From positions 16,900 through 80,899 of the forward strand of contig JAAYVD010000073.1 in NCBI GenBank assembly GCA_012517355.1: 64,000 nt of DNA, read 5' to 3'. The notes under the pieces are model-generated. The model searched no databases. It saw nothing but the letters and a program-made list of their open reading frames with translations, and was not told the DNA's origin. This stretch comes from Candidatus Rifleibacteriota bacterium. GTDB lineage: Bacteria; Muiribacteriota; Ozemobacteria; Ozemobacterales; Ozemobacteraceae. This document shows, one piece after another, positions 45,668 to 56,729 of this stretch. Each line of letters begins with the position of its first letter. Positions within the stretch are counted from its first letter, which is position 1. Both the position numbers and the translations under genes were made by a program.

Positions 45668-45901
45668 ATGACCATCGAACGGATCGTCCGGCTGGTGGCC
45701 GGGACCATGATCACCCTCAGTGTCATCCTGACCCGGGTTCACCATCCGGCCTGGGCCCTGTTGACCGTCTTCGTCGGCCTGAACCTGTTCCAGTCCGGTC
45801 TGACGAAATGGTGCCTGTTGGAAGATATCCTGGCCTGGGCAGGTTTCCAGTCCTGTTGCCGGGAATCCACCCTCAAAGAGAGCGAGGTGTCCGTCAAATG
45901 A
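45668..45901 (+). CDS. DUF2892 (YgaP-type) inner-membrane protein
   Basis: The 77-residue protein starts at an ATG with AGGAGG 6 bases upstream. It matches the DUF2892 membrane domain: TIERIVRLVAGTMITLSVIL, then GLNLFQSGLTKWCLLEDIL, with two TMs. In YgaP this domain anchors a rhodanese that handles sulfane sulfur. Here it stands alone but is coupled (ATGA) to a DUF6132 protein and followed by thioredoxin, pointing to thiol or sulfur chemistry. The C-terminal extension has CC (FQSCCRES). Confidence 0.85.
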   Translation: MTIERIVRLVAGTMITLSVILTRVHHPAWALLTVFVGLNLFQSGLTKWCLLEDILAWAGFQSCCRESTLKESEVSVK

Positions 45902-46068
45902 GTATGATCCTGGCCAAAGCCGGCCCGGTGGTCCTGGGCGGGGCCCTGGGCTTCCTGTACTACAAGGTCGTCGGCTGTTCGACCGGCGCCTGTCCGATCA
46001 CCGCCAATCCCTTCACCAGCACCCTGTACGGGATGCTCGTCGCCCTGGCCTTGTCAGCCGGCCGGTGA
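45898..46068 (+). CDS. DUF6132-like small membrane protein
   Basis: The 56-residue product overlaps the previous stop. It has a Gly-rich TM (VVLGGALGFLYYKVVG) followed by CSTGACPITANPFTSTLYG and a second TM. The Cys-x4-Cys-Pro-Ile-Thr-x-Asn-Pro motif is the mark of the DUF6132 family, whose function is unknown. It usually sits beside rhodanese, DUF2892 or thioredoxin genes, as here. Confidence 0.8.
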   Translation: MSMILAKAGPVVLGGALGFLYYKVVGCSTGACPITANPFTSTLYGMLVALALSAGR

Positions 46069-46119
46069 GCATGTATCCTGGACTCTGACCACCACGCACG
46101 ACCATCTGGAGGAAAAACC

Positions 46120-46440
46120 ATGGCACACGAACTCAACGAGAACACCTTCAAGACCGAAGTCCAGTCGAACCCGGGCGCCGCCCTGGTTGACTTCTGGGCT
46201 CCCTGGTGCGGCCCCTGCCGGATCATGGGCCCGATCATCGACAACCTGTCGAAGAAATACGAAGGCAAGGTGAAGATCGGCAAGATCAACGTCGACGAGA
46301 ACCAGGGCCTGGCCGGCCAGTTCAACATCATGTCGATCCCCACCATCCTGTTCTTCAAGGGCGGGAAGGTCGTCCACACCCACACGGGGGCCACCACCGA
46401 GGCCGATCTCGAGAACCAGATCAAGACCCACCTCCTCTGA
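46120..46440 (+). CDS. trxA: Thioredoxin
   Basis: The 106-residue protein has the active site WCGPC in VDFWAPWCGPCRIMGP, the cis-Pro motif MSIPTILFF and the usual length. It reduces protein disulfides in the cytoplasm using thioredoxin reductase. A GGAGG ribosome site lies 8 bases before the ATG. It closes the DUF2892-DUF6132-trxA cluster. Confidence 0.96.
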   Translation: MAHELNENTFKTEVQSNPGAALVDFWAPWCGPCRIMGPIIDNLSKKYEGKVKIGKINVDENQGLAGQFNIMSIPTILFFKGGKVVHTHTGATTEADLENQIKTHLL

Positions 46441-46471
46441 GCCCTATTCCCTGGCCGATCGGCCGGTTCTT

Positions 46472-46501
46472 ACAGCGGGCGCCTCTTGGGGCGCCCGCTG
46501 T
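46472..46501 (+). terminator. Hairpin after trxA
   Basis: A perfect 12-bp stem, ACAGCGGGCGCC/GGCGCCCGCTGT, lies 31 bases after the trxA stop. It lacks a T-run, so termination may be partial. It abuts the glgB promoter candidate. Confidence 0.55.
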
Positions 46502-46509
46502 GCTATCAT
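46501..46509 (+). promoter_or_regulatory. Extended -10 promoter candidate for glgB
   Basis: TGC-TATCAT lies 33 bases before the glgB ATG. It is identical to the candidate before the FHA-GGDEF gene (37224). Confidence 0.45.
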
Positions 46510-46542
46510 GTGGCCATCCGACATCCACCGTGGAGGAAGAGC

Positions 46543-48762
<2,220 letters not shown>

Positions 48763-48872
48763 GTTCCCGGGTGGGACCTTCATTCCGTCCGCCTGATGGG
48801 CGCCGGAATGGAACGGGGCGGGGCGTCTGCCAGGATCCCGTCCACCCAGACCTGAGTCCTGCGTTCACTCCG

Positions 48873-48893
48873 CCGGCCCCCACGAGGGGCCGG
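48873..48893 (+). terminator. Intrinsic terminator candidate after glgB
   Basis: An 8-bp stem, CCGGCCCC/GGGGCCGG, with a 5-base loop, is followed by TTCTCTC. It lies about 110 bases after the glgB stop. The rest of 48763-49032 shows no gene. Confidence 0.55.
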
Positions 48894-49032
48894 TTCTCTC
48901 ATCCGTCAAAAAGCGGGGCCAAAAGCGGGGCCGGATGGCGGTCTCGGACAGCGAAGATCCGGGCCGGAGCAAGGTCGGCGTGTCTGCCCCCGGAGGGGAG
49001 GTGCGTGGCGGCAGGCTTGGTGAGGGCGGGAG

Positions 49033-50934
49033 TCAGCCGACCACCTTGCGCAGGGGTTGGGGCTGGGCTTGGGGCTGCATCCAGGTGAGGATGCGGCTGA
49101 CCAGGCTGTCGGGGTCGAGGCCCAGGATGGCCCTCAGTTCGGCCTGCTTGCCCTGGGGAACGAACGAATCGGGCAGTCCGATGCGCAACACCCGCGGGGC
49201 GAAGCCCAGGTCGCTGGCGGTCTCCAGTACCGCACTGCCGAAGCCGCCGGCCAGGGTTCCCTCTTCCAGGGTGACGATGGGTTGGTGGCGGCGCAGGGTG
49301 CGTTCCAGCATGGTCTTGTCGAGCGGCTTGACGAACCGGGCGTTGACCACCTGGGTGCGCAGGCCGTGGGCGGCCAGGAGGCGGGCCGCCTGCCAGGCGG
49401 GGTGGACCATGTGGCCCACCGCCCACAGCGACAGGTCGGCGCCGTCCTGCAGCACTTCGCTGCGGCCCACCGTCAGCGGATGGGGCGTGGGCCCGTGGGC
49501 GGCGCCCATCCCGGCCCCGCGGGGGTAGCGCAGGGCGACCGGCCGGTCGAGGGTGGGGGCGAAGCGCAGCATGTCGCGCAGTTCGTATTCGTCGCGGGGG
49601 GCCATCACCACGAGATTGGGAATGGTGCGCAGGTAGCTGATGTCGAAGTTGCCGTGGTGGGTGGGACCGTCTTCGCCGACCAGTCCGGCCCGGTCGAGGC
49701 AGAAGACGACCGGCAGGCCGGGGAGGGCGACGTCGTGGATGATCTGGTCGAAGGCCCGCTGCAGGAAGGTGGAATAGATGGCCACGAAGGGGCGCAGGCC
49801 GCCGCGGGCCATGCCTGCGGCCAGGGTGACGGCATGGGACTCGGCGATGCCGACGTCGTGGAACCGGTCGGGGAAAGCGCTGGCGAAGGCGTCGAGCCCG
49901 GTGCCTTCCTTCATCGCCGCGGTGATGGCCACCACCCGGTCGTCCCGTTGGCCGATCTCGGCCATCGTCTGGCCGAAGACGGCCGTGTAGGAAGGCGGCT
50001 CGGGGGTCTTGACCACCTTGCCGGTGGTGATCTCGAAGGGGCCGACGCCGTGGAACAGGGGCAGGTGTTCCTTGGCGGGCTTGTAGCCCCGCCCCTTCTC
50101 GGTGAGCACGTGCACGAGCACGGGGCCGTGCCGGTCGCGGGCATGGCTCAGGGTCCGTTCCATCAGCTCGAAATCGTACCCCGAGATGGGCCCGAGATAC
50201 TTGAACCCGAACTCCTCGAACAGCATGCCCGGGGTCAGCAGGTATTTCAGGCTTCCCTCGATACGCAACAGCAGGTTGAGCATGCGCGACCCGATGCCGG
50301 GAATCTGCCTCACCACGTATTCCAGGTATTCCTTGGGGGTGAAGAACGAAGGTTCGAGGCGCAGCTTGTGGAGGTATCCGGACAGGGCGCCGACATTCGG
50401 GGAGATCGACATCTCGTTGTCGTTGAGGATGACCACCAGCTCCGAGCGGGTGTGGCCGGCGTGGTTGAGGGCCTCGAAGGCCATGCCGCCAGTCATGGCC
50501 CCGTCGCCGATGACGGCCACGACCTTGTGCCCCTGGTGGAAGCGGTCGCGGGCCAGGGCCAGGCCGAGGGCCGCGGAGATGGAGGTGGAGCTGTGGCCGG
50601 TGTCGAAGGCGTCGTGCTCGCTCTCGCACCCCTTGGGGAAACCCGAGATGCCGCCGAGCGTCCGGAGGGTGGGGAACTGGTCCATCCGGCCGGTGACCAT
50701 CTTGTGGACGTAGCACTGGTGGCCCACGTCGAAGATGATGCGGTCGCGGGGGGAATCGAAGATCCGGTGGATGGCCAGGGTCAGTTCCACGATGCCGAGA
50801 TTGCTGGCGAGATGCCCCCCGTTGCGGGAAACGACCTGGATGATGCGTTCCCGCATTTCCTGGCTGAGCTGGATCAAATCGCGTCGGGACAGGGTTTTCA
50901 GGTCGGCGGGGGAATGGATCTTCTCGATCAGCAT
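49033..50934 (-). CDS. dxs: 1-Deoxy-D-xylulose-5-phosphate synthase
   Basis: The 633-residue protein has the thiamine-diphosphate motif GDGAMTGGMAFEALNHAG ... LNDNEMS, FDVGHQCYVHKM near the N-terminus, the central pyrimidine-binding domain (IAESHAVTLAAGMA) and the C-terminal transketolase domain (VVNARFVKPLD). It condenses pyruvate and glyceraldehyde 3-phosphate, the first step of the MEP isoprenoid pathway. The length is normal. The nearest ribosome-like sequence (GAGGA) is about 13 bases upstream. No other MEP gene is adjacent. Confidence 0.96.
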   Translation of the reverse strand: MLIEKIHSPADLKTLSRRDLIQLSQEMRERIIQVVSRNGGHLASNLGIVELTLAIHRIFDSPRDRIIFDVGHQCYVHKMVTGRMDQFPTLRTLGGISGFPKGCESEHDAFDTGHSSTSISAALGLALARDRFHQGHKVVAVIGDGAMTGGMAFEALNHAGHTRSELVVILNDNEMSISPNVGALSGYLHKLRLEPSFFTPKEYLEYVVRQIPGIGSRMLNLLLRIEGSLKYLLTPGMLFEEFGFKYLGPISGYDFELMERTLSHARDRHGPVLVHVLTEKGRGYKPAKEHLPLFHGVGPFEITTGKVVKTPEPPSYTAVFGQTMAEIGQRDDRVVAITAAMKEGTGLDAFASAFPDRFHDVGIAESHAVTLAAGMARGGLRPFVAIYSTFLQRAFDQIIHDVALPGLPVVFCLDRAGLVGEDGPTHHGNFDISYLRTIPNLVVMAPRDEYELRDMLRFAPTLDRPVALRYPRGAGMGAAHGPTPHPLTVGRSEVLQDGADLSLWAVGHMVHPAWQAARLLAAHGLRTQVVNARFVKPLDKTMLERTLRRHQPIVTLEEGTLAGGFGSAVLETASDLGFAPRVLRIGLPDSFVPQGKQAELRAILGLDPDSLVSRILTWMQPQAQPQPLRKVVG

Positions 50935-51100
50935 GGTCTGGTACTGGATCCTCGATCAAGGCCTGGTTTCATGACGCACGTATAAAGGAGGAGTCTATCA
51001 CGGATGGCGGCCGAAGGCAAAGAGCCGGGTCGACCGGCACCGACCCGGGGCGGATCCCTGGGGGGAGTTGGCTGCCGACGGGCGTTCGTGGGCGGGGGGG

Positions 51101-51183
51101 ACCGGACCGACACGATGTCGGCCGGCCCCCATTGCCGCCACGAGGCGGCGCGAAACGTCCGTTTCGCGCATCGCAAGGGGCCG
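51101..51183 (-). repeat. R1 palindromic repeat, best-preserved copy
   Basis: All three stems are perfect: GCGCGAAACG/CGTTTCGCGC (51148-51169), GCCGCC/GGCGGC (51134-51149, overlapping the previous arm) and CCGACA/TGTCGG (51107-51121). It begins 2 bases beyond the DUF1858 stop codon. The rest of the gap 50935-51185 has no gene. Confidence 0.85.
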
Positions 51184-51185
51184 TC

Positions 51186-51374
51186 CTACTTGTTCAGGGC
51201 GTCGAGAAGTTGCTGCAGATCGATGCCGTGCACTTCGGCGGCGGCCTCCAGGCTTTCGCCGGTGGACACCGAGCAGCCGATGCAGTGCATGCCGAAGCTG
51301 CGCAGGATCTGTCCGGCATTGGCGTTGGCCTGCAGGACCTGGGCGATGGTCATGTCGGAAGTGATCTTGTTCAT
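51186..51374 (-). CDS. DUF1858-domain small protein
   Basis: The 62-residue protein matches DUF1858: ITSDMTIAQVLQ, then FGMHCIGCSVSTGESLEAAA, with the two conserved Cys in Cys-x2-Cys. The family resembles the N-terminal part of hybrid-cluster or disulfide-linked regulatory proteins and may bind a metal or redox cofactor. It overlaps the sugar-transferase stop by 4 bases, so the two are co-translated, although no functional link is known. Confidence 0.88.
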   Translation of the reverse strand: MNKITSDMTIAQVLQANANAGQILRSFGMHCIGCSVSTGESLEAAAEVHGIDLQQLLDALNK

Positions 51375-52876
51375 GGCTTGTCCTTTGTCGGGCGGGAGGC
51401 CGGGGGCGCCTCCTTCCCGCGAGGCTCTCCGTTGTCTTCGGAGGCGGGGATTTCCATCTTGTCCATGGCGTGGTGGGTGTCCTCCAGGGCCTTGTCTGAT
51501 TCGAACAACAGGACCCAGACGGTCTGGAAGACGATCTTGATGTCGAGGATCAGGCTGTAGTGGTCCAGGTAATAGTAATCGTACCCCACCTTGTCGACCA
51601 GGCGGAGGTAATAGCGGGCGTTCACGGCGGCCAACCCGGTGACCCCTGGACGGACCGAGAGCCGGCGCCCCTGGAACTCGTAGTGCTTGGAGACGAAGAA
51701 GGGGCGCTCCGGCCGGGGGCCCACCACGGACATGTCACCGGTGAGGACCAGGAAGAACTGCGGCAGTTCGTCGATGCCGAACCGTCGCAGGAACCGGCCG
51801 AGGGGGGTGATCCGGGGATCGTCGGCGGTGGCGATCTTGGGGCCGGTCTGGGCCTCGGAGCCGACCCGCATCGACCGGAACTTGATCAGGTCGTATTCCC
51901 GGCCGTAGCGGCCGACCCGACGTTGTTTGTAGAAGATGGGGCCGGGCGAATCGTAGCGGACGAGGAAGGCGGCGATGGCCATGGCGGGCGAGGTGATGGT
52001 CAGGGCGAACAGGGCGAACCCGATGTCGAACCCCCGCTTCAGCCAGCGCTGCAGGCGGGTGAGGGGAAGGGCGGGGATGGAGATCATCGGGATGTCTTCC
52101 AGGCTTTCCATGCCGATGTATCCCGCCGCCTGGGACGGGTCGTAGACGATGCGGACGTGGAACTGGTGCGGTTCCTCCTTGCGCAGGTAGTAGATGCGCG
52201 CCCAGAAGGCATCGAGGGGGATCTTGGGGTCGGTCACGATGACCTCGTGGATGTGATGGAAGACCACTTCCGAGGCGAGTTCGGCGATCTGGGTGGCGGG
52301 GTAGACCCCCATCAGGCGGAAACGGACGCCGCCCCGGCCGTGGAACCGCTGGAGGATCCGTTTCCCCTCCATCTCCTCGCCGACGATGATGGCCCGCCGC
52401 AGGATCGGCTGGGGCTTGAAGATGCGGGTCAGAAACGCCCGGCTGAGGAAGATGGCGAGGATCGACAGGCCGGTCGAGAGCAGTACGATCGGCCGCGGGA
52501 AGGTGTGGACCAGCGAGGCCAGGGGTCGCCAGAGGAAGACCAGGATGTTGAAGGACAGGAAGGTCGACAGCAGCGTGGCGGTGGTATGGGAGAAGATGTC
52601 GGATGCCGCCTGGAACGAGCGGATGCGGAAGATGTCGAAGAAGGCCCCCAGGGCCAGGAACATGGCGAACAGCCCGACCCGGACCTGGTGGAAGGAGTTG
52701 AAATACAGTTCCTGGTTGGGGTTGCCCTGCAGCCACAGGTGGAACACCCACAGGAAGATGGCGTTCATGATGACCGCATCGAGCCCCGCCAGGCCGAGGG
52801 AAAACAGCCACTCGGCGCTCGGCGGCAGCCGGAACATCCAGCGCCGGCGCTTCTTGAATCGGTGCGTTGCGCTCAT
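51371..52876 (-). CDS. Polyprenyl-phosphate sugar-1-phosphate transferase (WbaP/WcaJ type)
   Basis: The 501-residue membrane protein has four or five N-terminal TMs (about residues 20-140), a Rossmann-like CoA-binding domain (about 150-270; RRAIIVGEEMEGKRIL) and the bacterial sugar transferase domain (about 285-460): KRGFDIGFALFALTITSP, KFRSMRVGSEA, GRFLRRFGIDELPQ and MSVVGPRPERPF. It transfers a hexose-1-phosphate to undecaprenyl phosphate, starting a surface polysaccharide repeat unit. A charged cytoplasmic tail follows. No polymerase, flippase or chain-length gene is nearby, so the rest of the locus lies elsewhere. Confidence 0.93.
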   Translation of the reverse strand: MSATHRFKKRRRWMFRLPPSAEWLFSLGLAGLDAVIMNAIFLWVFHLWLQGNPNQELYFNSFHQVRVGLFAMFLALGAFFDIFRIRSFQAASDIFSHTTATLLSTFLSFNILVFLWRPLASLVHTFPRPIVLLSTGLSILAIFLSRAFLTRIFKPQPILRRAIIVGEEMEGKRILQRFHGRGGVRFRLMGVYPATQIAELASEVVFHHIHEVIVTDPKIPLDAFWARIYYLRKEEPHQFHVRIVYDPSQAAGYIGMESLEDIPMISIPALPLTRLQRWLKRGFDIGFALFALTITSPAMAIAAFLVRYDSPGPIFYKQRRVGRYGREYDLIKFRSMRVGSEAQTGPKIATADDPRITPLGRFLRRFGIDELPQFFLVLTGDMSVVGPRPERPFFVSKHYEFQGRRLSVRPGVTGLAAVNARYYLRLVDKVGYDYYYLDHYSLILDIKIVFQTVWVLLFESDKALEDTHHAMDKMEIPASEDNGEPRGKEAPPASRPTKDKP

Positions 52877-52927
52877 CGGGCGACCATCCGGGGCCGGGCC
52901 CGTCGTCGGGGCACGGCCGCCGCGATC

Positions 52928-53422
52928 CTATTTCCTGCCCTCCATGAGGGCGTAGAGCTGGGCGATATGGATCTTCTCCTGGCGGATGAGTTCGGCCACG
53001 GCGGCCCGGTTCGGTTCCCCTTCCGGGAGCAGGTCGTGGATCTCGCTGAAGAAGATGATCGAATCCTTTTCGAAGGAGAGGGCATGCCGGATGGCGTCGA
53101 GGTCGCTTCTGATCTCGGCGGCGATCTCCTCGACCGGAACCAGGTTGGAAAACACCTTGCCGTCGGCCAGGGAGCGGAGGTAGGTCTCCATGTCGGGGTT
53201 CTGGTAGTCGTCGGGAAGGTCGTAGCCGGCCGGCTTCAGGGCCGCCTCGATCTTCTGGAAATCGGTGATGTGCTGCTGCTCGGCCTTGGCCAGTCCCTGC
53301 ATGATGCTCTTGACCTTGGCATCCTTGGCCTGGGCCGCCATCCGGGTGTAATACGCATAGCCGTTCTTTTCGATCTGGATGGCGAGAGTCAACAGTTCAC
53401 GCGGGTTGAATCGGACGGTCAT
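52928..53422 (-). CDS. Ferritin-like diiron (rubrerythrin-type) protein
   Basis: The 164-residue protein starts at an ATG with GGAG 7 bases upstream. It is a four-helix bundle with the Glu/His iron ligands of the rubrerythrin-like family: IEKNGYAYYTRM, KAEQQHITDF, SFEKDSIIFFSEIHD and RQEKIHIAQL. It lacks the C-terminal rubredoxin domain of full rubrerythrin. It probably handles peroxide or iron in the cytoplasm. It is separated from the sugar-transferase gene by about 50 bases. Confidence 0.88.
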   Translation of the reverse strand: MTVRFNPRELLTLAIQIEKNGYAYYTRMAAQAKDAKVKSIMQGLAKAEQQHITDFQKIEAALKPAGYDLPDDYQNPDMETYLRSLADGKVFSNLVPVEEIAAEIRSDLDAIRHALSFEKDSIIFFSEIHDLLPEGEPNRAAVAELIRQEKIHIAQLYALMEGRK

Positions 53423-53647
53423 GGGTGGCTCCAATCCTGCTTTGTACATTTCCGGCGGGGGAAACAACCCGCCCCCTGCCCGGATCGGGATCCGGCCGGA
53501 TGGTTCAGGCTACCACACTTTGCCATGACGGGCAAACCGGCGGCCGGCTTCCGGGGCGGGAAAGGAAGGTCACCACCCGAGCCGCAAGACGGGAACTCGC
53601 GCCACCTTCAGATGGCGGCAAGGAGGTGTGGCCGACCTCTTGGGGGT

Positions 53648-53732
53648 CGGCCCCTTGGCGAGGCCCGTAACGGGCGTTTCGCGCCGGCATCCGCGGTGGA
53701 ACAGGGAAACCCTTCCGAGGTCGTGTCGGTCG
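53648..53732 (+). repeat. R1 palindromic repeat, intergenic
   Basis: It reads CCCTTGGCGAGGCCCGTAAC, GGGCGTTTCGCGCCGG, then AAACCCTTCCGAGGTCGTGT and CGGTCG, matching other R1 copies in order. It lies in the 445-base gap 53423-53867, which otherwise holds no gene. Confidence 0.75.
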
Positions 53733-53867
53733 TGTCGCGGTCTGGAGACCGCTCCTGCCCATGGAGTGGGGCATTTCTGCCGCGATGGGAGACCACGTGA
53801 CGGGTCGGGACCGTGCCGGCGGGGCGTGGCGGTGCTCCGGCCTGTGGCAGCCCGATGGGGGAGAGGT

Positions 53868-54284
53868 TCAGGCCTCTTTCAGCGCCTGGAGTTCGGCCCG
53901 GAGGGCGTCAAGTTCTCGCAGGATGGGGCGGAGGGCGATCTCCAGGAACCGTTCGATGGAGGCGGGGCCTGGTGTGGCGGGGCCGGCCAGGGGACGCCCA
54001 CCCTCGTCGGAGGGATCCCACAGGCGGGGTGCGGGGGTGGGGGTCTCGGCGACGGGGTCGGACCGGGCCAGCAGGTCGCCGATCTCCGGGTCGGTCCAGC
54101 CTTTGCGGCGGGCGCTGAAGATCATGGCCAGGCGTTCGACGGTGGCCGCGGCGAACTCGAGCTTGCCGTGGTCGCCGACCGTGGCGTTGACGAGCGGGGA
54201 AAATCCCACCAGGGCTTCCCAGACGGACCGGCGGGAGACGCCGAGGCGGCGGGCGGTTTCGGCCAGGGACATCGATGACTTCAT
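53868..54284 (-). CDS. MerR-like helix-turn-helix DNA-binding protein
   Basis: The 138-residue protein starts at an ATG with GAGG 6 bases upstream. The N-terminus has an HTH (SMSLAETARRLGVSRRSVWE) and a wing-like segment, then EFAAATVERLAMIFSARRKG and DPEIGDLLA. After a Pro-rich linker it ends in a coiled coil (FLEIALRPILRELDALRAEL), probably for dimerisation. This resembles small MerR-type regulators without a metal-binding loop. The target is unknown; it lies 98 bases downstream of cheB in the same direction. Confidence 0.75.
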   Translation of the reverse strand: MKSSMSLAETARRLGVSRRSVWEALVGFSPLVNATVGDHGKLEFAAATVERLAMIFSARRKGWTDPEIGDLLARSDPVAETPTPAPRLWDPSDEGGRPLAGPATPGPASIERFLEIALRPILRELDALRAELQALKEA

Positions 54285-54382
54285 GGTCGACCTCGCAGCG
54301 GGGGAATGCAGGCAGGGGAGGAACAGGGCGTTCCCCTTCGAGGCATCGGCACGACCCGTGGAAAACCGAAGGGAGGAGGGGG

Positions 54383-55450
54383 CTACTGCCGGAGGGCCAG
54401 TTCGACCTCGTTGGCGATGTCCCCCAGGGCCAGGATGCGGGTCACCGCCCCCTGTTCGAGGGCCGCCCGGGGCATGCCGTAGACGACCGAGGTCAGGCGG
54501 TCCTGGGCGATGGTGAGGCCGCCGATCACCTTGATGTTCTTCAGGCCACGCACCCCGTCTTCCCCCATGCCGGTCAGGATGACCCCGAGGGTCTTGCGGC
54601 CGAAGTTTTCGGCGGCCGAGAAGAACACCCGGTCGATGGAGGGGGCGAACCGTTCCTTCTCGACCTCGTTGGAAACGATGGAAAAGTAGAAGGTGTTGTC
54701 GGGCCGGCGCATGAAGCGGGTCTGCTGGTCTCCGGGGCAGATGTAGGCGATCGAGCGCTGCAGCGTCTCGCCATCGACCGCCTCCTTGACCCGGAGGTTG
54801 CACAGCAGGTTGAGGCGCTGGGCGAAGGCGTTGGTGAACGAGCGGGGCATGTGCTGGGCGATGATGATCGGGGCCGGCAGCGTGGCGGGGAGGGTGGCCA
54901 GGATCTGCTGGATCGCCGGGGGGCCCCCGGTGGAAGCGCCGACCACGACCACCCAGTCGAGGTGGGTCTGCTGATCGAGGTTGGCCGCGGGGCGCCGCGG
55001 GGTCGCCGCGGGGACCATCCGGAGCCGGGGGACCTTGGGGATGCTGTCGGCGGCGGCGTGGATCTTGGCCAGCAGGTCGTTCTTCAACCCGAGGATGTTC
55101 AGGGTGAGGGAGGAGCCGGGCTTGCCGACGTAGTCGACCGCCCCGAGGTCGAGGGCGTCGAGGGTGACCTTGGCCCCCTCCTGGGTCAGCGAGCTGACCA
55201 TGATGACCGGCATCGGGTTGGTGCGCATGATCTCCTTGAGCGCATGCAGGCCGTCCATGACCGGCATCTCGATGTCCATGGTGACGACGTCGGGCTTGAG
55301 CCGGCCGAGCTTCTCGATGGCCTCCTTGCCGTTGGCGGCGGAACCGATGATCTCGATGAGGGGGTCTTCCTTGAGCATGCGCTCGATCGCGGTCCGCATG
55401 AAGGCGGAATCATCGACGATGAAGACCCGGATGGGTTTCGGGGGGGTCAT
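54383..55450 (-). CDS. cheB: Chemotaxis response regulator / protein-glutamate methylesterase CheB
   Basis: The 355-residue protein has an N-terminal receiver (FIVDDSAFMR; phospho-acceptor Asp in VTMDIEMPVMDGL; Lys in YVGKPGS) and a C-terminal methylesterase domain (about 165-350) with the catalytic triad: Ser in GASTGGPPAI, His in IIAQHMPRSFT and Asp in GMGEDGVRG. It removes methyl groups from chemoreceptor-type glutamates. It overlaps cheR by 4 bases. No CheA, CheW or receptor gene lies in the window. Confidence 0.96.
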   Translation of the reverse strand: MTPPKPIRVFIVDDSAFMRTAIERMLKEDPLIEIIGSAANGKEAIEKLGRLKPDVVTMDIEMPVMDGLHALKEIMRTNPMPVIMVSSLTQEGAKVTLDALDLGAVDYVGKPGSSLTLNILGLKNDLLAKIHAAADSIPKVPRLRMVPAATPRRPAANLDQQTHLDWVVVVGASTGGPPAIQQILATLPATLPAPIIIAQHMPRSFTNAFAQRLNLLCNLRVKEAVDGETLQRSIAYICPGDQQTRFMRRPDNTFYFSIVSNEVEKERFAPSIDRVFFSAAENFGRKTLGVILTGMGEDGVRGLKNIKVIGGLTIAQDRLTSVVYGMPRAALEQGAVTRILALGDIANEVELALRQ

Positions 55451-56310
55451 GGGGTGTGTCCTGTGCTGCGAATCTTGCGGTAACCGTAGGCCCCGAGACA
55501 GGGGACCAGTTCGAAGCCGGGGGGAACCGCAGCGAGGCTTTCCGTCTCCCCCAGGAAAAGCATGCCCTCGGGGTTCAGCAGACCGTGGAAAACCTTCATC
55601 AGCTCGTTCCTGAGCCCGTCCCCGAAATAGATGAGGACGTTCCTGCACATGATGATATCCGACCCCGCGTGGCATTTCAAGGAGGCGAGATCTTTCAGGT
55701 TCATGGTCTTGAATTCGACGAACCGCCGGAGTTCCTCTTCGATGGCCAGCCCGTCGGGGAGTTCCCGGGAGAAGGAGAACCCGAACTCGTGCTTGATCTC
55801 CCGGCTGGCTTTGCGGAAGGACCGGCTGCGGTAGATGCCCTCGCGGGCCAGCGTGATGTTCACGGGGTTGATATCGGCGCCGGTCACCCGGATGGGGACG
55901 TCGGGATGGCGGCGCTGGAACCAGAGGCAGACCGCCGCGAGGGAATAGGCCTCTTCTCCCGTGGAGCACCCGGCGCTGAGCACCTTGATCTCGCGCAGGC
56001 CCATGGCCTGCCGGTTGGCGGCCAGGGCGGGGAGCAGGTGGCGGGCGACATACCGGAACTGGTCGGGGTTGCGGAAGAAGAAGCTCTCGCTCACCGTGAT
56101 CAGCGAGATCAGTTCCCCGCGCAGGGTGGCGCTCTTGGGGCTCTGCAGCAACAGCAGGTAGTCCTCGACGCTGGCCACGCCCAGCGACTGGATGTGCCGG
56201 GCGAGCCGCTCCCGCACGCCCTTCTGGGCAACGCGCGACATGATGATGCCCGAATAGGACAGCACGAATTCCTCGAGGGCCTGGAAGTTTTCGCGGGTCC
56301 AGGTGATCAT
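55447..56310 (-). CDS. cheR: Chemotaxis protein methyltransferase CheR
   Basis: The 287-residue protein has the N-terminal helical CheR domain (QALEEFVLSYSGIIMS), the hallmark VSESFFFRNPDQF, the SAM motif VLSAGCSTGEEAYSLA, GADINP and the catalytic-region CRNVLIYF. It methylates receptor glutamates using SAM. It overlaps both rlmH and cheB by 4 bases, so these genes are translated together. The ATG at 56310 is chosen because it begins the known domain and overlaps the rlmH stop. Confidence 0.96.
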   Translation of the reverse strand: MITWTRENFQALEEFVLSYSGIIMSRVAQKGVRERLARHIQSLGVASVEDYLLLLQSPKSATLRGELISLITVSESFFFRNPDQFRYVARHLLPALAANRQAMGLREIKVLSAGCSTGEEAYSLAAVCLWFQRRHPDVPIRVTGADINPVNITLAREGIYRSRSFRKASREIKHEFGFSFSRELPDGLAIEEELRRFVEFKTMNLKDLASLKCHAGSDIIMCRNVLIYFGDGLRNELMKVFHGLLNPEGMLFLGETESLAAVPPGFELVPCLGAYGYRKIRSTGHTP

Positions 56311-56729
56311 GCCTTGTGGTACGGCTCCCCGAACAGGATGGAAAGGCTGCGGTACAGCTGTTCGCTCAACACGAGCAGGGCCAGTTGGTGGTTGAGCGTG
56401 AAACGCGACAGGCCGAGCTTCTCGCCGGCGAGGCCCTTGATCTCGTCGCCCAGGCCCTCGGCGGGGCCCAGGCAGAAGGTCAGGCGGTTGCCGCCGGCGT
56501 TCATCTTGCGGCCCAGCCAGTTGGCCATCTCCACCGAGGTCATCTCCCGGCCGTGTTCGTCGAGGGCGACGACCTCCCCGTCGGGCAGGCGGCGACGCAT
56601 GTCGGCGAGGTCGCGGCAGGGGACCAGGTCGACGGGCAGCCGGTGGCGGCACCGCTCGAGGTACTGGTCCACGAGTTGCCGGTAGGGTTTCTCGGCGAGG
56701 CGGCCGATGGTCAGGATGTCGACGCGCAC
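56307..56729 (-). CDS. rlmH: 23S rRNA pseudouridine-1915 N3-methyltransferase RlmH
   Basis: The 140-residue SPOUT methyltransferase starts at GTG (56729), giving VRVDILTIGRLAEKPYRQL, which matches the family start. Motifs include VVALDEHGREMTSVEMANWL, FCLGPAEGLGDEI and a C-terminal LLVLSEQLYRSLSILFGEPYHK typical of RlmH. It methylates position 1915 in the decoding-region helix 69 of 23S rRNA. It overlaps the upstream hydrolase gene by 19 bases. Confidence 0.94.
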   Translation of the reverse strand: MRVDILTIGRLAEKPYRQLVDQYLERCRHRLPVDLVPCRDLADMRRRLPDGEVVALDEHGREMTSVEMANWLGRKMNAGGNRLTFCLGPAEGLGDEIKGLAGEKLGLSRFTLNHQLALLVLSEQLYRSLSILFGEPYHKA

